DNA of 64,000 bases from Chrysemys picta bellii (Eukaryota; Chordata; Testudines; Emydidae). The stretch lies in assembly GCF_011386835.1 (NCBI RefSeq), contig NC_088804.1:39915549-39979548 (forward strand), in the 5' to 3' direction. The position numbers were made by a program, and so were the translations under genes. The notes under the pieces are model-generated. The model did not search any database. It was not told the DNA's origin and saw nothing but the letters and a program-made list of their open reading frames with translations. Positions 33,672 through 45,837 of this stretch are shown piece after piece; the first letter of the stretch is position 1, and every line of letters starts with the position of its first letter.

Positions 33672-36600
33672 GTAAAAGAAACATTGGAGAAATGGAAATT
33701 TACCCTAAACATTTCCTTTGTCTTTCAAAATACTTGAAAACAAAATTAGCTTCTATTAATCTACATTTACAACAGGCTCATATGTAGACACTACAAATTG
33801 CAGTATCTTTATGTAGCTATAATGTACTATCTATACTTGAATATAAACTGAGAAAGAGATGATGAAATTTCAAGTGATCATTTTGGAATAAGACTGTGGC
33901 TTGTTGCAGCTTTTCTTGCAAGTAGAGTTTAATGTTGACAAACAGACGTGTGTGTGTGTATGTGTGTGTTTCTGGCATGAGATGGAGGAAGGGAAGCCAT
34001 CCACCAAACCGTCAATAAATATGTTCTTGTTTTGAAATGAAAATTGTAACTGATTTCAGGAGGTAAGAAACATAATAGTTTCAATGGGTTATATACTTAT
34101 GTCTCAACTCCTTTCTGCAATAATATTCTGGTTTGATTGCCCCTTCCCCAACCCCAAACAAAAATGTTGGCTGTTTAAATACAAAATCCTCTTATACTAA
34201 TAATTTATGTACAAGTTCATGCCATTATGGAGTATACCCACTACGTGGTAACCAGATTGTTAAGCTTTTTCAGTAGAGGGGCTGTATATTTATCTGTGAT
34301 TAAGATTCATAATAAAAATAAAAGAAAAATGAATCTTGTTAAAAAAGTCTTTTTCACAGTATGTTCATACAGTTTATTAGGACGTGTTTAATTTTGTTCA
34401 CAAAATATTTACCAGCTATCCTTAAAAATCTAGTAGGCAGTGTGTTTCCACATAGATACAGGAATGAACAATAATAAAATGAAAAATGTTGACCTAGGAA
34501 ATATTCTCATGGGACATTTTTGGCTCATGCTTATATTAAATGCAGCATTTTGGAGGTGAGCCCAAAGAAGAGGAAGTAAATTTGCTTGCCTCCATGAAGT
34601 ATTTGGTTGCATGTTAACACTAACCGCTGTATCTTATGCAAAAATATCAAAATCTGCTTTCAAGGGACAATTTTATATACTGAAACTTGAAATAATTTCC
34701 AGAATTCTCCGATTAAAACAACTAATCAGCATAATGATTACCATAAACTATATTTATTGATGGGATTTTATTTTGAAGCTCTCTTTGCAATCTGTTTTCT
34801 TTATACAAAATGCAATAGTTGTAGACCTTATAGCCACATTAGCATGTACATATTGACTAGTGTTGGAGTTCATTATGGAAAGCTATTAATCATTAATCTG
34901 CTGGGTGAAAAAAGGACCAACAGTGAGATGTAAATTCCACAGATGCAGGTCGAGGGCATTTATATTAACTATATTAACTCAAGAGGCAGTAGTCTCCTAT
35001 CTAAACAAAAACTGCATTCTCTTTCTGTCTCTTTCTGTTATAGTCTTTAAAGATGTCTTTTTATCCTGAATGTGATAAAGTTCTACTGAAACATCTGCAC
35101 ATTTAGCTTTCAGGGAAATGAGACTCTCTTTGCCAGTGGTGGGACACAGACAGTAATAGTAGCCTCCATTTTTGATAAATGTGGATGAAATGTTCCATGG
35201 ATTTCATGGTTTCTGTGTCTTACGTTTTCCTCAGAAAATGGTTGATCCTACTTCCTGGGAGTGTTTGAGGTGCTGCGTGAAGCCACCAGGTACCTTCACA
35301 TCCAGGAACTATGAAAACACTGTTAAGAAAAAGTAGCAAACTCTGGTCAGGCTCTGCTGCTGCTCTGAAAACATTTATGGCATCCCAAGAACAAGTGGGA
35401 GCAGTAGTATTTCACCTGAAGCTTCTCCAGCAGCGATTTGAAAAGAGTGGAAGAGGTATAACGAGAGCAGGAAGGAAGGGATAAGAGGCAGGATGAGAGT
35501 ATAGGGAAAAGGAAGAGGGGAAAGATTTTTTTTTTTTAATTGATTCATGCAGTGTTTGGAGGGATGGGGGGAGGAGATAACTTTTGGATGACAGAGTTGT
35601 AATTCCATCTCAGTGTTCAGGTAAATACATGAACCACTTAGGCTTTGCTTTTGTGGTTTGACATCCCTGGAACCTCTCGGTTGAATTACAGGTCCATAAT
35701 TCATAGGCATCTGTTACTTATTATATACACTGTATAATGGATGTGGCAAAATTCCCATTGCCAGCTAGTAGGGAAAATAAGTCATATTTTACAGCTCTGA
35801 AGTAATCTAAGGTCTGTATTTCACAGTTATGACAACATAGCTGTCAAATATGGCTTTTTAAAGTGTTACATATGAACCCAGACAACTTTTTATGGTAGCA
35901 TTTGCTTCAGGGAGCAATTTAAGGTGAGCCTTGAATGGTCTGAAATTCAGCTACTTGAGAAACTCTCTCTTTCCCTATTTTTTGTCCAGGCTGTTAAGAT
36001 AAGCTTGAGTGTTCCTTTAGTCAGGTCTTAGGATACAACACTATGAGATAGATTGCAGGGTCTTCTCAATACATGTCCTTCCCTCACCTATGGAACTCTC
36101 TCATCCTGCTTGTTAGCTGGAGTTGATATATTACTGCTTTCATGTCATACTAAGGTGCACCTGCGTAGACAGATATTTAGTTTAGAATTTTGCTCTGGGC
36201 TGGTCAATGAATGTTGCCATTGGGCAACAATAACAGTAATGACTGGACTGTCTAGTGTAGATGCTTCTGTTTGATTTAATTAAATTGTAGATACTGTTAG
36301 GTGACTAAGTACAATGAGTGATCTATATAAATAGGTATATAATGTGTATTTTAATTAAACATCATCTACCTTTCGGGTAAAATATGGTAGCTGCTTCACA
36401 CAGTAGAGGAAGACTATGACTTACATAAAAAATACATCTCAGGATTAGTCTGCCATCAAAAACCATTCAGTTTTCTTTCTGTGTTCACTGTGATGTCATC
36501 AAAACATTCTGAAGAGTGTGTGGCCTTATAGCTCAGTTTATTGTGGAGTATTACAGTGATTAGCAGGAGTCGTAATCTTTGCACAGTCGTCAATAATAGT

Positions 36601-36837
36601 AATTATTATTTTCAATGCACACTTTTGTGCGCTCAAATAAGTAAAAAAGAGAGTCTAAATTTGACAGGATGTGATAAGTGAGGGTCATAAACAGACCAGG
36701 AAAGTGGGGTGGGAGAGGAAGGACAAAGTTTACAGTAATATCTCAAAATTAATCAATAAGGCACGGTCATATCTACATAGTTTCTTTAAACTAGTTTCTC
36801 TATGTTTCTTTTAATGCTTCATAGGCTTCATAAGACA

Positions 36838-37508
36838 AGGTGGGTGAGGTAATATCTCTTATTGGACCAGCTTCTGTTGATGAGAGAGACAACATTCGAG
36901 CTTACACGGAGCTCTTCTTCAAGTCTGGAAAATGTAGAGGGTCACAGTTGTCTTGTAAATATTTGAGGCAGGCAGCGATGCTGTCATTGTGAGGGATGTT
37001 GGTATATCGGGAAGTGACATATATGGCGGTGAGGATGGTGTTCTGAGGGAGATAGTTAACATTGTGGAGTTTGCGGAAGAAGTCAGTTGTGTCCTGGAGG
37101 AAGCTGGCCCTTTGTGTAGTGAGTGGTTTGAGAATGGGTTCTATGAGTGCTGACATTTCTTCAGTGAGAGTGTCGTGGCCAGTTATGATGGGTCTGCCTG
37201 GGTTCCCTGGTTGAAGGGCCTTGGAGTGGATTTGTGGGGGACGAGTTTGTAGAGTGTTTCTTGGAGGTGTTTGGGGAAAGATTTGATGATATCCTTAAAT
37301 TCCTGGGTAAATTGTGGTGTGGGGTCTTCTTTGATTTCCATATACTAGGTGATGTCAGACAGTTGTCAGTTGGCCTTATTAATGTAGTCGTCATGGTTGA
37401 GCACTATGATGGCACCCCCTTTGTCTGTTGGTTTGATCACTACCTGGTGGTTAGATTTCAGGGACTGTATAGCTGTCCCCTTGGCTTCATGGCAGAACAG
37501 AGCTTTTA
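36838..37508 (-). mobile_element. Penelope-like element remnant with reverse transcriptase
   Basis: Read on the minus strand, the remnant shows in order VVIKPTDKGGAIIVLNHDDY (about 37385..37443), PGRPIITGHDTLTEEMSALI (about 37141..37202) and ILTAIYVTSRYTNIPHNDSI (about 36977..37036). These are Penelope-like reverse transcriptase motifs; the last is motif A with a Tyr replacing the catalytic Asp. A stop and a frameshift lie between the first two blocks. The frame runs straight into a repeat tail (36838..36931; minus strand CTTGAAGAAGAGCTCCGTGT ... CTCACCCACC) without motif C (YADD) or a GIY-YIG nuclease, so this copy is internally deleted. Confidence 0.8.
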
Positions 37509-37920
37509 GGATAGATGTGTGACGGGTTGGATCACAGAAACCCCCCTGGGAGCTGTCACCTGATGTGCAAGGACTACCCCTGCTCCTGTCTTCCCTGCCA
37601 GCTCAGAACTCCAGCACCCTGTCTTGCTGAGCCAGACACTCCCGTCTGCTCCAGCAAAGACCCAGGGTCTGAATTACTTGCCCCAAAGCTGCAGGTTTAC
37701 CTGAAAACAGCTCACAGAAGTGTGCTTGTCTTTAGCACTCAGATGCTCAACTCCCAATGGGGTCTAAACCCAAATAAATTCATTTTACCCTGTATAAAGC
37801 TTATGCAGGGTAAACTCATAAATTGTTCGCCCTCTATAACACTGATAGAGAGATATGCACCGTTGTTTGCTCCCCCAGGTATTAATACATACTCTGAGTT
37901 AATTAATAAGTAAAAGTGAT

Positions 37921-37926
37921 TTTATT
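37921..37926 (-). promoter_or_regulatory. Candidate polyadenylation signal of the solo LTR
   Basis: AATAAA on the minus strand, about 250 bp downstream of the candidate TATA box. Confidence 0.35.
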
Positions 37927-38174
37927 AAATACAGAAAGTAGGATTTAAGTGGTTCCAAGTAGTAACAGACTAGACATAGATTTTACTTTGTTCTATCAAA
38001 CTAAATACAGATAAACTCATCCTTAGAGATGCTTCAGTAAGTTTTTTCCTCAGACTGGACACCTTCCAGGCCTGGGCACAATTCTTTCCTCTGGTACAGC
38101 TCTTGTTCCAGCTTAGATGGTAGCTAGGGGATTCTTCATGATGGCTCTTCTCCTCTCTTTGTTCTGTTCCACCC

Positions 38175-38183
38175 CTTTATATA
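38175..38183 (-). promoter_or_regulatory. Candidate TATA box of the solo LTR
   Basis: On the minus strand this reads TATATAAAG. Its distance to the AATAAA at 37921..37926 fits an LTR U3-R layout. Activity is unknown. Confidence 0.4.
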
Positions 38184-39508
38184 TCTTTTGCATAAGGCGG
38201 GAACCCTTTGTCCCTCTGGGTTTCCACCCCCCCTCACTGGAAAAGCACCAGGTTAAAGATGAATTCCAGTTCAGGTGACATGATCATATGTCACTGCAAG
38301 ATTTCATTACTCACTTGCCAGCACACACACATACAGGAAGACTAACAGGTAAGCACAGCCATTTGCAGACAATGGTCCTGGTTAATGGGAGTCATCAAGA
38401 TTCCAAACCATCATTAATGGCCCACACTTTGCATGATTACAATAGGCCCTCAGAGTTATATTCTATATTTCTAGTTTTAGATATAAGAGTGGTAGATTTC
38501 TACAAATAGGATGATCACACTCAGTAGCTTATAAGCTTTGTAATGATACCTTACAAGAGACCTTTTGCATGAAGCATATCCCAGTTACATTATATTCACT
38601 TATCATATTTTTATAAAACCATATAGACTGCACAACGTCACAGGATGTAAATGAGGTGAGAGGTGGCTTGGTTGAATAGGTTTAGGAAGCTTGTCTCATG
38701 CATAGGTGGCAGCACATAGGAAGGTCTACAGTATAGTAAAATAATATATTGAACACTGCCATTACGGTATTTAACAGTAAAATTATTCTACAGCAGAAAT
38801 CATAGTTGAACAGTAGCATGGACATCCAATAAGTGGATGTTATTCTTGACTAAATTTTCCCTTTAATATGTGTTTAGAGTCCAAGATACTTTTTATCTTC
38901 CATCCACAAATCCGTTTCCCATGATGCATACAGAAGACAAGAATGTTCGAGGTATGTACGATGGCCTTTGGTATGGAAAACACATTTTTTTAATACCTGT
39001 TTATTTTGTAGATCCCATTCAGCTCTGAAATACAGCTAACTGCCATCCACTCCAAACTTGGTAGTACTCCAGTCCGTAGTGCAGGATAGCAGTTTAAATC
39101 AAATGCATAATTCAACCAATAAATAAAAATAATATTCCAGCCATGTTTTTCTTGTTGTGGACTGGAATGTTGTAGAGTCTGATCTGTCAAGGTTAGCTGT
39201 TCATACGGTTCCAAATATTTTTAACATTTTAAGCCTGAATAGCTTATCTCTGTTGTTGATGATGATAACTAGCAAACCAGCTGTATAAAAAGTCTTTTAG
39301 CTAGTGGATTTCTGGATAGGAAGAACTGAACTTCAAGAATCTCAGTGAATAACATATGTGTTTTAAAAACAAATAGTTTTTAACTGAGAATATCACTGAT
39401 ATATTTCTTTGCACAATACAAGGCATGTGTTGACGATTGATTTGGGTGCACTTCTACCACAGCACATTTTAAAATTAGTTTTAGAATTTTACATATGCTT
39501 TTGGCATC

Positions 39509-39652
39509 TTTTGGTGTCCCTAGCCTCTGTTGCAAGGAGCTGGGAATGGGTTCATTCCCTCTGAAGCACCTGGCATTGGCCACTGTCAAAAGACAGGATA
39601 CTGAGCTAGATGGACCTTTGGTCTGACCCAGTATGGCCGTTCTTATGTTCTT
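39509..39652 (+). mobile_element. CR1-type 3' tail, sense
   Basis: GGTGTCCCTAGCCTCTGTTG, CACCTGGCATTGGCCACTGT and GACCTTTGGTCTGACCCAGT lead to TTCTTATGTTCTTA, the repeated 3' terminus of turtle CR1. Tortoise tRNA-derived SINEs share this tail, so it could be either; no tRNA-like head is seen. An internal piece of the usual sequence is missing after CTGGGAATGGG. Confidence 0.75.
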
Positions 39653-40671
39653 AATTAACTAAATTGAATGAGTTTGCTAAAATGTAGTCAGCTTAAAAGC
39701 CATTGTCAATTTATTAAGGGCTAGACCTTTGCTCCTAGCCCCGAGCGTGGGGTTGTGTGTAACTGTGCTGCCCTAGGAGAAACTCTCGGGCAGAACTGTG
39801 ACTCCCTCATTATTTCCATGAGCTTCCAGTTTACTTTGGCTCCCCCCAGTCCATACCTCTCCTCCATCCCTTTTCCATTCACTTGTTTGCATAGGGAGGA
39901 GGGGACTAGTAGCCCTACTCAACTTATCTACCTCCCTGTGCCTGGAGCAGCCATCTGAGCAGGCTGCGCAGTTAGGAGGGTGAGCCTTACAACCCCTTAC
40001 TCCCCATACATCTGCGTTAGGCTGGGCCACAATGTGGGCTGAAGGCTTTAAAAGCTGAAACATCTCAAAACTGTTATCTGGGGAGAAATATTCTGCAAAG
40101 TCTGAATATTTATTTTATTTTTATTTATTTTATTTTAAAATCCACCACTCTGTTCCCCGAGACCCACATCTCCATTTCAGTGTGATCACGCCAGAGCACG
40201 GCATGTACACTGCCTGCCTGATCTGCTCCTTTTTCTCTGTGGAAGCAGCCGTCTAACAAAACACCGTGCATTTTATTCAGAGGAGAATATAATGAACTGG
40301 GCACACAGTAGCGGCACCCTAGTGCAAGTCCCTCGAGGGCTGGGTGTAACCAACCTGGTGTCCTGGAGGAAATAAACTATACAGCAAGTTCATGTAGTAC
40401 TCTAGGTGGGGGAGCAATATAACGTTTACCAAATAATGAGGGACAAATTGAAAGACATTTTCTAAGCTTGTAAGAAAGCATTGCAGATAATGGAGAGTGG
40501 AAAAACTTTATTGACCCTTTCACCAGGTTCAAGGTGATAAAATAACTACTGGGCTATCTTGATTATCACTTCAAAAGTTTTTTTTTCTCTTACTTAATTG
40601 GTCAGAGTTGGTAAGACAGTTCCCACCTGTTCATGCTCTCTGTATGTGTGTATATATATCTCTTCAATATA

Positions 40672-40814
40672 TGTTTCACTCTATATGCATCCGAAGAAGT
40701 GGGCTGTAGTCCACGAAAGCTTATGCTCTAATAAATTTGTTAGTCTCTAAGGTGCCACAAGTACTCCTGTTCTTTTTGCGTATACAGACTAACATGGCTG
40801 CTACTCTGAAACCT
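40672..40814 (+). mobile_element. Turtle retroelement tail, nearly complete copy
   Basis: TGCATCCGAAGAAGTGGGCT, GTCCACGAAAGCTTATGCTC, TAGTCTCTAAGGTGCCACAA and GACTAACATGGCTGCTACTC, ending CTGAAACC. I recognise this as a very abundant turtle repeat. Its first part has the same layout as the tail of the Penelope-like remnant at 36838 (GAAGAAG, hairpin, GAA, then TTGT/TTAT), so I infer a Penelope-type 3' region. There is no coding capacity and no poly-A tail. Confidence 0.75.
40691..40728 (+). ncRNA. Hammerhead-ribozyme-like fold in a retroelement tail
   Basis: The RNA would read CCGAAGA (expected core CUGANGA, one change), an extra A, then stem II GUGGG/UCCAC with a six-base loop, then GAAA, a 2-3 bp stem III (GC-UUAU-GC plus the A-U pair), then C at the cleavage position. 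Minimal hammerheads with very short stem III are reported from Penelope-like elements. The U-to-C change and the extra A probably make this copy inactive. Confidence 0.35.
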
Positions 40815-42101
40815 GTTGTTTTATAGCTCTGTTTAAACTCATTGGCTGCCAGATAGTTAATTCTTCTTAATATCCCCATTGGGAAGTGTTAGTGGGGGTT
40901 CAGAAAGTATTTCTGTATTCTTTTGAAAATGTATTTTCTTTCATATTATTTCTGCCAACTGATATGTGAAGTGGACGCACAGTGTCAGTTTGTCTGCATT
41001 GCACCCCAGCTGTTCTGAAAACATCATTTAGAAGCTTAAAAATATTTGTGAGGGTTTGGGAGGGGGTGTGTGCATGAGGGTTTACTATAGTCTCTGTATT
41101 AGCTGTTTTCCTGAGTTTTAGGTTAGTTTTTTCCCCCGAGTTTATTGATGAACCCGAATCTTTATTTGAATATAGTGAATGAAAGGGACTAATGAGGAAA
41201 AAGATCTAACGTAGAGCTGAATTACATACCGGTAATTAGCATGCAGTGATGTTTTTAATCACATACCTCTGAGGGCTGATTAATCTCAGAATAGCTTTCA
41301 ATTATAAATCCCAGTGTCTGTGTTTCAGTCAGGGGATGCTTATTAGTACTTTTTTTTAAGTGCTGTAAAACAATGACGTTCTCTTCTGTATGGGACATTT
41401 GCTTGCCCTTGTTCGAAACTCGGCAAGTACAAAGTAATAGTTTAATACTTTTATATTTGGGAATGGTAAATATCTAACACGTCTCACCATCATTTAAACC
41501 AATATGTTCTATTAGTCCTGGCATTTCTTTTAAGAACACAGAAAGAGCTGTTCTATAATAGCTTTTGATGAAAATGCAGGCTCTAATTAATTTGTACTTT
41601 TATAATAACCAACCGTGTGGAAGAGAGCTTAATACATGACTGGGTTAAAATGCTTAACTACCTTCTTTTTGGTGGAAATGTGTGGTGGATGTGTTGAACT
41701 GCAACCATCCATGTTGATGTGGGTAGTGCTGCTGAATGGCATACTCTGAGGAGGGAGACAAGGATTATACTGAGCGTGTAATTGTAGGGGAACTGGATAC
41801 ATGGCTCAGAGGATTAGTAATGGGATCTAACATCTTTTATCTCTAGGTTGCTGGTCTGTCTGTAGTTCTGGTTTGTAGTAACCAAAGCTGTTACCATCTG
41901 ATAGCTGTTCAGTATATGATTTGAAATGAATCTGATGTCAGTCTAGTTCCCAGCAGAGAGGTACAAAACTCGCCACTATTGCCCTCCTTGTTGGCAGTCC
42001 CAGCAGACTGGCTAAGGACTGGGGTAACCATGAAGACTGAACTGTTGGTGGGAATGTGGAAAAGCTTGCATGGTCACTGCCCTGCAGCATGTCCTATTAC
42101 T

Positions 42102-42235
42102 CATAGACTCATAGACTTCAAGGTCAGAAGGGACCATTATGATCATCTGGTCTGACCCCCTGCGTGCTGCAGGCCACAAAACCGTCCCTACCCTTCCCTT
42201 GACTCTGCTGATTCTGTGAGCCAGTAAATGACTTC
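42102..42235 (-). mobile_element. CR1 LINE 3' end fragment
   Basis: CATAGACTCATAGACTTCAA, GGTCAGAAGGGACCATTATG and GATCATCTGGTCTGACCCCC are the antisense CR1 3' end; GCAGGCCACAAAACC follows. The copy looks younger than the one at 15856. Confidence 0.8.
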
Positions 42236-43533
42236 AATCTCCAGAGCGTCTGAGCTGGTATTTTTCACCATTACTGTAGTGTAGTCACTTCATTTTTTAA
42301 AATGTGATTTCCCGAAACCTATCTGGCTGTAACCTGGGTTCCTTTTTTGTGGGTCCGAAATGCCCATTATGAGAATTGAATTGTTACATGCTTCCTAGTC
42401 AAAATGATCTGGATACTTTCACATTTAAGGAGGCTGCACATGCTTGAGTTGCGTTCTTAGATGCTTGTGCTGGTTATCATTAGACATGTTAAGGTTATGA
42501 GTGAAATGTTCAAACTGAAGTCGTCTCTGCTTTTGCAGTACGGACAAGTTCATATGACGTGACTACCTTTATATCATATATCTTAAAAATAACAAATTTC
42601 CTCTTGTCTTTTCAATATATCACAATTAGAAGTTAGCTGTGCTGACCCTTGGTCGGTGATGCCTAGGACAGCATGAGATGTATACTACAGTTCTTAATCA
42701 GGCATTGTCAATGGGAGTTTTGCCTGAGTAATTATTGCATCGTGATACTGAAATCCTAAACGTTCAAAAGTAACTGATCTCTAGACTAAATATGTCTAAT
42801 GAAGCTGTTAGGAAAAAAAATGAACTTATGCCTTTTCACTGCTATTTCCCCCCCCCCAAAAGTTATTCATTAAGATTCTTCTAAATTTAATTGACTGTAC
42901 AAGTTTACAGCAGCCGCAGGATTTATGGGCTGTGTAAAGAAATTAGAGTAGATTGTTGGGCTCAGGGAGACGTTGTATTCCCATATTTCATCTGGCACTT
43001 CAGTTTGAAAATGTCACCCTTTGTTGTGCTTGAGGTATTAATTGCAATGGTCTGTCCTGCTCTTTTCCAAGCCAGGGTTTTAGTTCTCAATGTGTGTGTT
43101 TTTGTTTCTTGTTTTTTTCTGACAAGAGCCATACACATGGCTGCCAGAGTAGGTTAAGCAGATATCCTTTTAAAAAACATGCATATTTCTTGTGGGGGAG
43201 GGAGAGGGCAGAGGGAGGAGGGAATTGGGTCCATTTTTATTTCTGTGAATTGTCCAGTAGAGGGTGATGTAAGGTGACGTAGCCAGTACTTATGCCCTTT
43301 TTTGGAAGGGTAGATTTCTTTGATTTTAATTTGTTTTTCTTATTCCTCTTTTTTTAAGAAAAGAGTTCAGGCCACCCAAAACCGCCTTCCCATTTATTAG
43401 TAGAGCACTGACAGTGTTATGTAATAACTGTGAAGTGGATGAGCACTCTGGATAATAATATGCAAATAAGCAGAGCAAGCAAAAAACCACTTTGCTCCAG
43501 AATCCAACCCTCCATCCCTTCTTGCCAGAACAA

Positions 43534-43622
43534 GGGGGCAGATCCTCAACTCATGTAAATTGTCATAGCTCCATTGATGTCAATGGAGTTATAACCGTTT
43601 ATTCCAACTGAGGCTTTGCCGC
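43534..43622. repeat. Palindromic repeat (GGGCAGATCCTCAACT type)
   Basis: GCAGATCCTCAACTCATGTA is mirrored by CCAACTGAGGCTTTGCC around a centre TCCATTGATGTCAATGGA. A related half-element starts at 53719 (GGGCCAGATCCTCAACAGGT). Confidence 0.6.
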
Positions 43623-45490
43623 CAGAGTCTTTGAAGAGAAGTAGAGGTACACTTACGGTTTTTAGCGCCTATTTAAAATAAAATTGGGGTGTGAAGACAA
43701 ATATCTACCAATCAATTTTAGGAAACTATTTTAGAAATAAAGATGCAGAAATCCACAGGGAGATTTAAATAGAGATTAATTCAAAGAATGAATGAAGCAA
43801 AATGACAGTGGAAAAAGTGATACGGAAAATGCCAGAGGTTTTTCCTTTGGCATAAGGAATGTTCAAATTGTTCTTAGTTGAAAGTTAAATACACACATGC
43901 TTGAAAGAGTTGTGAATTACATTTGTCAGACAAATCCCATCTGGCTTTCACAACTCCTGAAGAGGATTAACTTTGAAAAATATGCCACAGAAATGAGTGT
44001 TTTAGTGGGGTGACTTTGTCAAGTGTTGATTAGCCCAAAAAGATAAAGATCTTTTTTAGAGAGATTTACTTTTTTTTGGCTCATGAGAACATACAGTAAA
44101 CACAGATTTTAAAGGGTCTAGTTCTCCGTTCATGAAAAAGGAGCTAGTCATTTATAACATTTTCCATTTCATAACCCTCCATTTGTGAAAAGGTAAAAGC
44201 AGCATCTTTTGTTCAAAGGATAACTGCGACGCTATTGCATCCGATCCACCTGAAAAGAGAGATGCCGTGAAAATACCACACAGCACTAACTCAACTGTTC
44301 AGATGATGTCCAAGCAAATCCTCCATTCTAAAAAACGTGGTGGAAAATTTCAACATGAGAGTTCAGCTGTACAATTTCTCAGAGCCAGGGATTCTCTGTT
44401 ATATCAAAGTTGTAAATGTGAGGCCAGATAGTTTACATTATGGTGATTTATAACTGTTGACATATCCTCCATTCAAGCTGTGTGCTATTCAAGTTTGTAT
44501 TTGTTTTTTATGGGGAATGTTTAAAAATGGATAAATATTACTTTTGCCTGGTCAGAGCTTTAGAGGGGGAAAAACAATTATACATAAAGGATGTTTTGTT
44601 TTTAGACACTGCTGAGTTCTCTTTTCCTTTCTTCTTTTTTTGTTACTAACTCTGGCCATTGCAATGAAGCCAAAGATTGGAGTCTATTTATAAGCAAGTT
44701 TGCTTCTTGAGAGATGTACAGTTCTGAATGCATTTGACCGCATTCCTCCCACTTCAGATTGAGTTTGGAAAATGCAGTTCTTACCAGCCCCTGTTTAAGC
44801 TTGTTGATGCAAAAATAGTTTTTAACATCTGTAAAGTAACAGCTGGACTACAGCAAATACAGGTCTCTTTGTATTATTCAGTTGCAAACGAATTTCAATA
44901 TTTCTTTAATGGTCTGCAGGCCTTGCTAACTCATGGATACTCTTGAGTTACAGGCTGTTCCTGGTAGGGAAATAAGAACATATTTATAATGGGGGTTTAA
45001 GGTTTTCTCTGAAATATAGTATTGTGCTGATATAATTGTCAGTTCCAAGCTATAGGAAATGCACTTTTAAAATGTTGTTGAAGTTATAGGTGAGACATAT
45101 TTCTTACCCCATCATTCAGTTTCATCTTGAGTCCAACAGTTACTGGGTGGAAAAAAAATGAGAATATAGGATTATGTGTTTGGACACCAGGACTGACTAG
45201 CTTTTGATTTGTGCAGTGGGGTTTGAAAAACATGCTGAAAGCAAGAAGTCACAGCTGGATGTACTAGAGGTGGCCTGTAAGGAGCAAGGTGAAAACCAGA
45301 ATTGGCATTCCTTATAATCTAATAGCCTAGTCTGTGGGAATAAATTGATGCTTAATAAAACAGAAATGATGGAAAATCAGTTACGTGAAAATGATATGAA
45401 AATTCATGGCACACAGACAGGAGAACGTAAAAAGATGTTTGTTTTTCTGGAAGAATCATTTACCCAATTAATTTAACTAAATAATAATAC

Positions 45491-45837
45491 AGTCCTTAGT
45501 CCCTCTGGTGGTGGCTCGACTGCAAGCAGTATGTGCGGGAATACCTTTCTCCAGGCCTCAGTCATCGCTGTCCCTAGTCACAGATGCACCAGCGATGGGA
45601 TGGGATGCACACCTAGGAAGACTCAGGACCCAAGGTGTCTGGTCCCAGGCAGAACTTTCGCTGCACATCAATGTCAGTGAGGTGTATGCGGTTCACCTTG
45701 CTTGCCAGACATTTCCAACCCATCTACAGGGGAGATGTGTATCAGTATTGACAGACAATACCACAGCGATGTTCTATATAAACAAGAAGTCAGGAAGTCC
45801 TCAAGCTGTGGGACTTCTTCATTGCCCGTTCAATACA
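45491..45837 (+). mobile_element. DIRS RNase H fragment (second copy)
   Basis: The stretch aligns by eye to 28075..28425 of the large DIRS copy: shared landmarks are TGGTGGCT, GATGGGATGCACACCTAGGA, CTGCACATCAATGTCA and GACAATACCACAGCGATGTT. In protein it has VTDAPAMGWDAHLG and VLTDNTTAMFYINKK, so two RNase H acidic positions remain, but the third-position Glu environment is SEVYAV. About 27 bp present in the other copy (around QGGAHSSPL) are deleted. Downstream of 45837 similarity stops. The 150-residue open frame (45508..45960) therefore ends in unrelated sequence and is not a gene. Confidence 0.8.

Larger units (their letters stand above)
37518..38642 (-). mobile_element. Solo LTR of an endogenous retrovirus
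   Basis: The 1,125 bp unit starts TGTGACGGG and ends ACGTCACA, so it has the 7 bp inverted ends TGTGACG/CGTCACA with TG..CA. Flanks AGATG and GGATG are a likely 5 bp target duplication with one change. No internal retroviral genes are seen on either side, hence a solo LTR. Orientation is inferred as minus because that strand has a TATATAAAG box at 38183..38175 and an AATAAA at 37926..37921 about 250 bp downstream. The open frame at 37515..37913 is not a gene. Confidence 0.8.

Noticed and set aside
37234..37509. 91-codon + strand frame.
   Set aside because: Antisense shadow of the Penelope-like reverse transcriptase.
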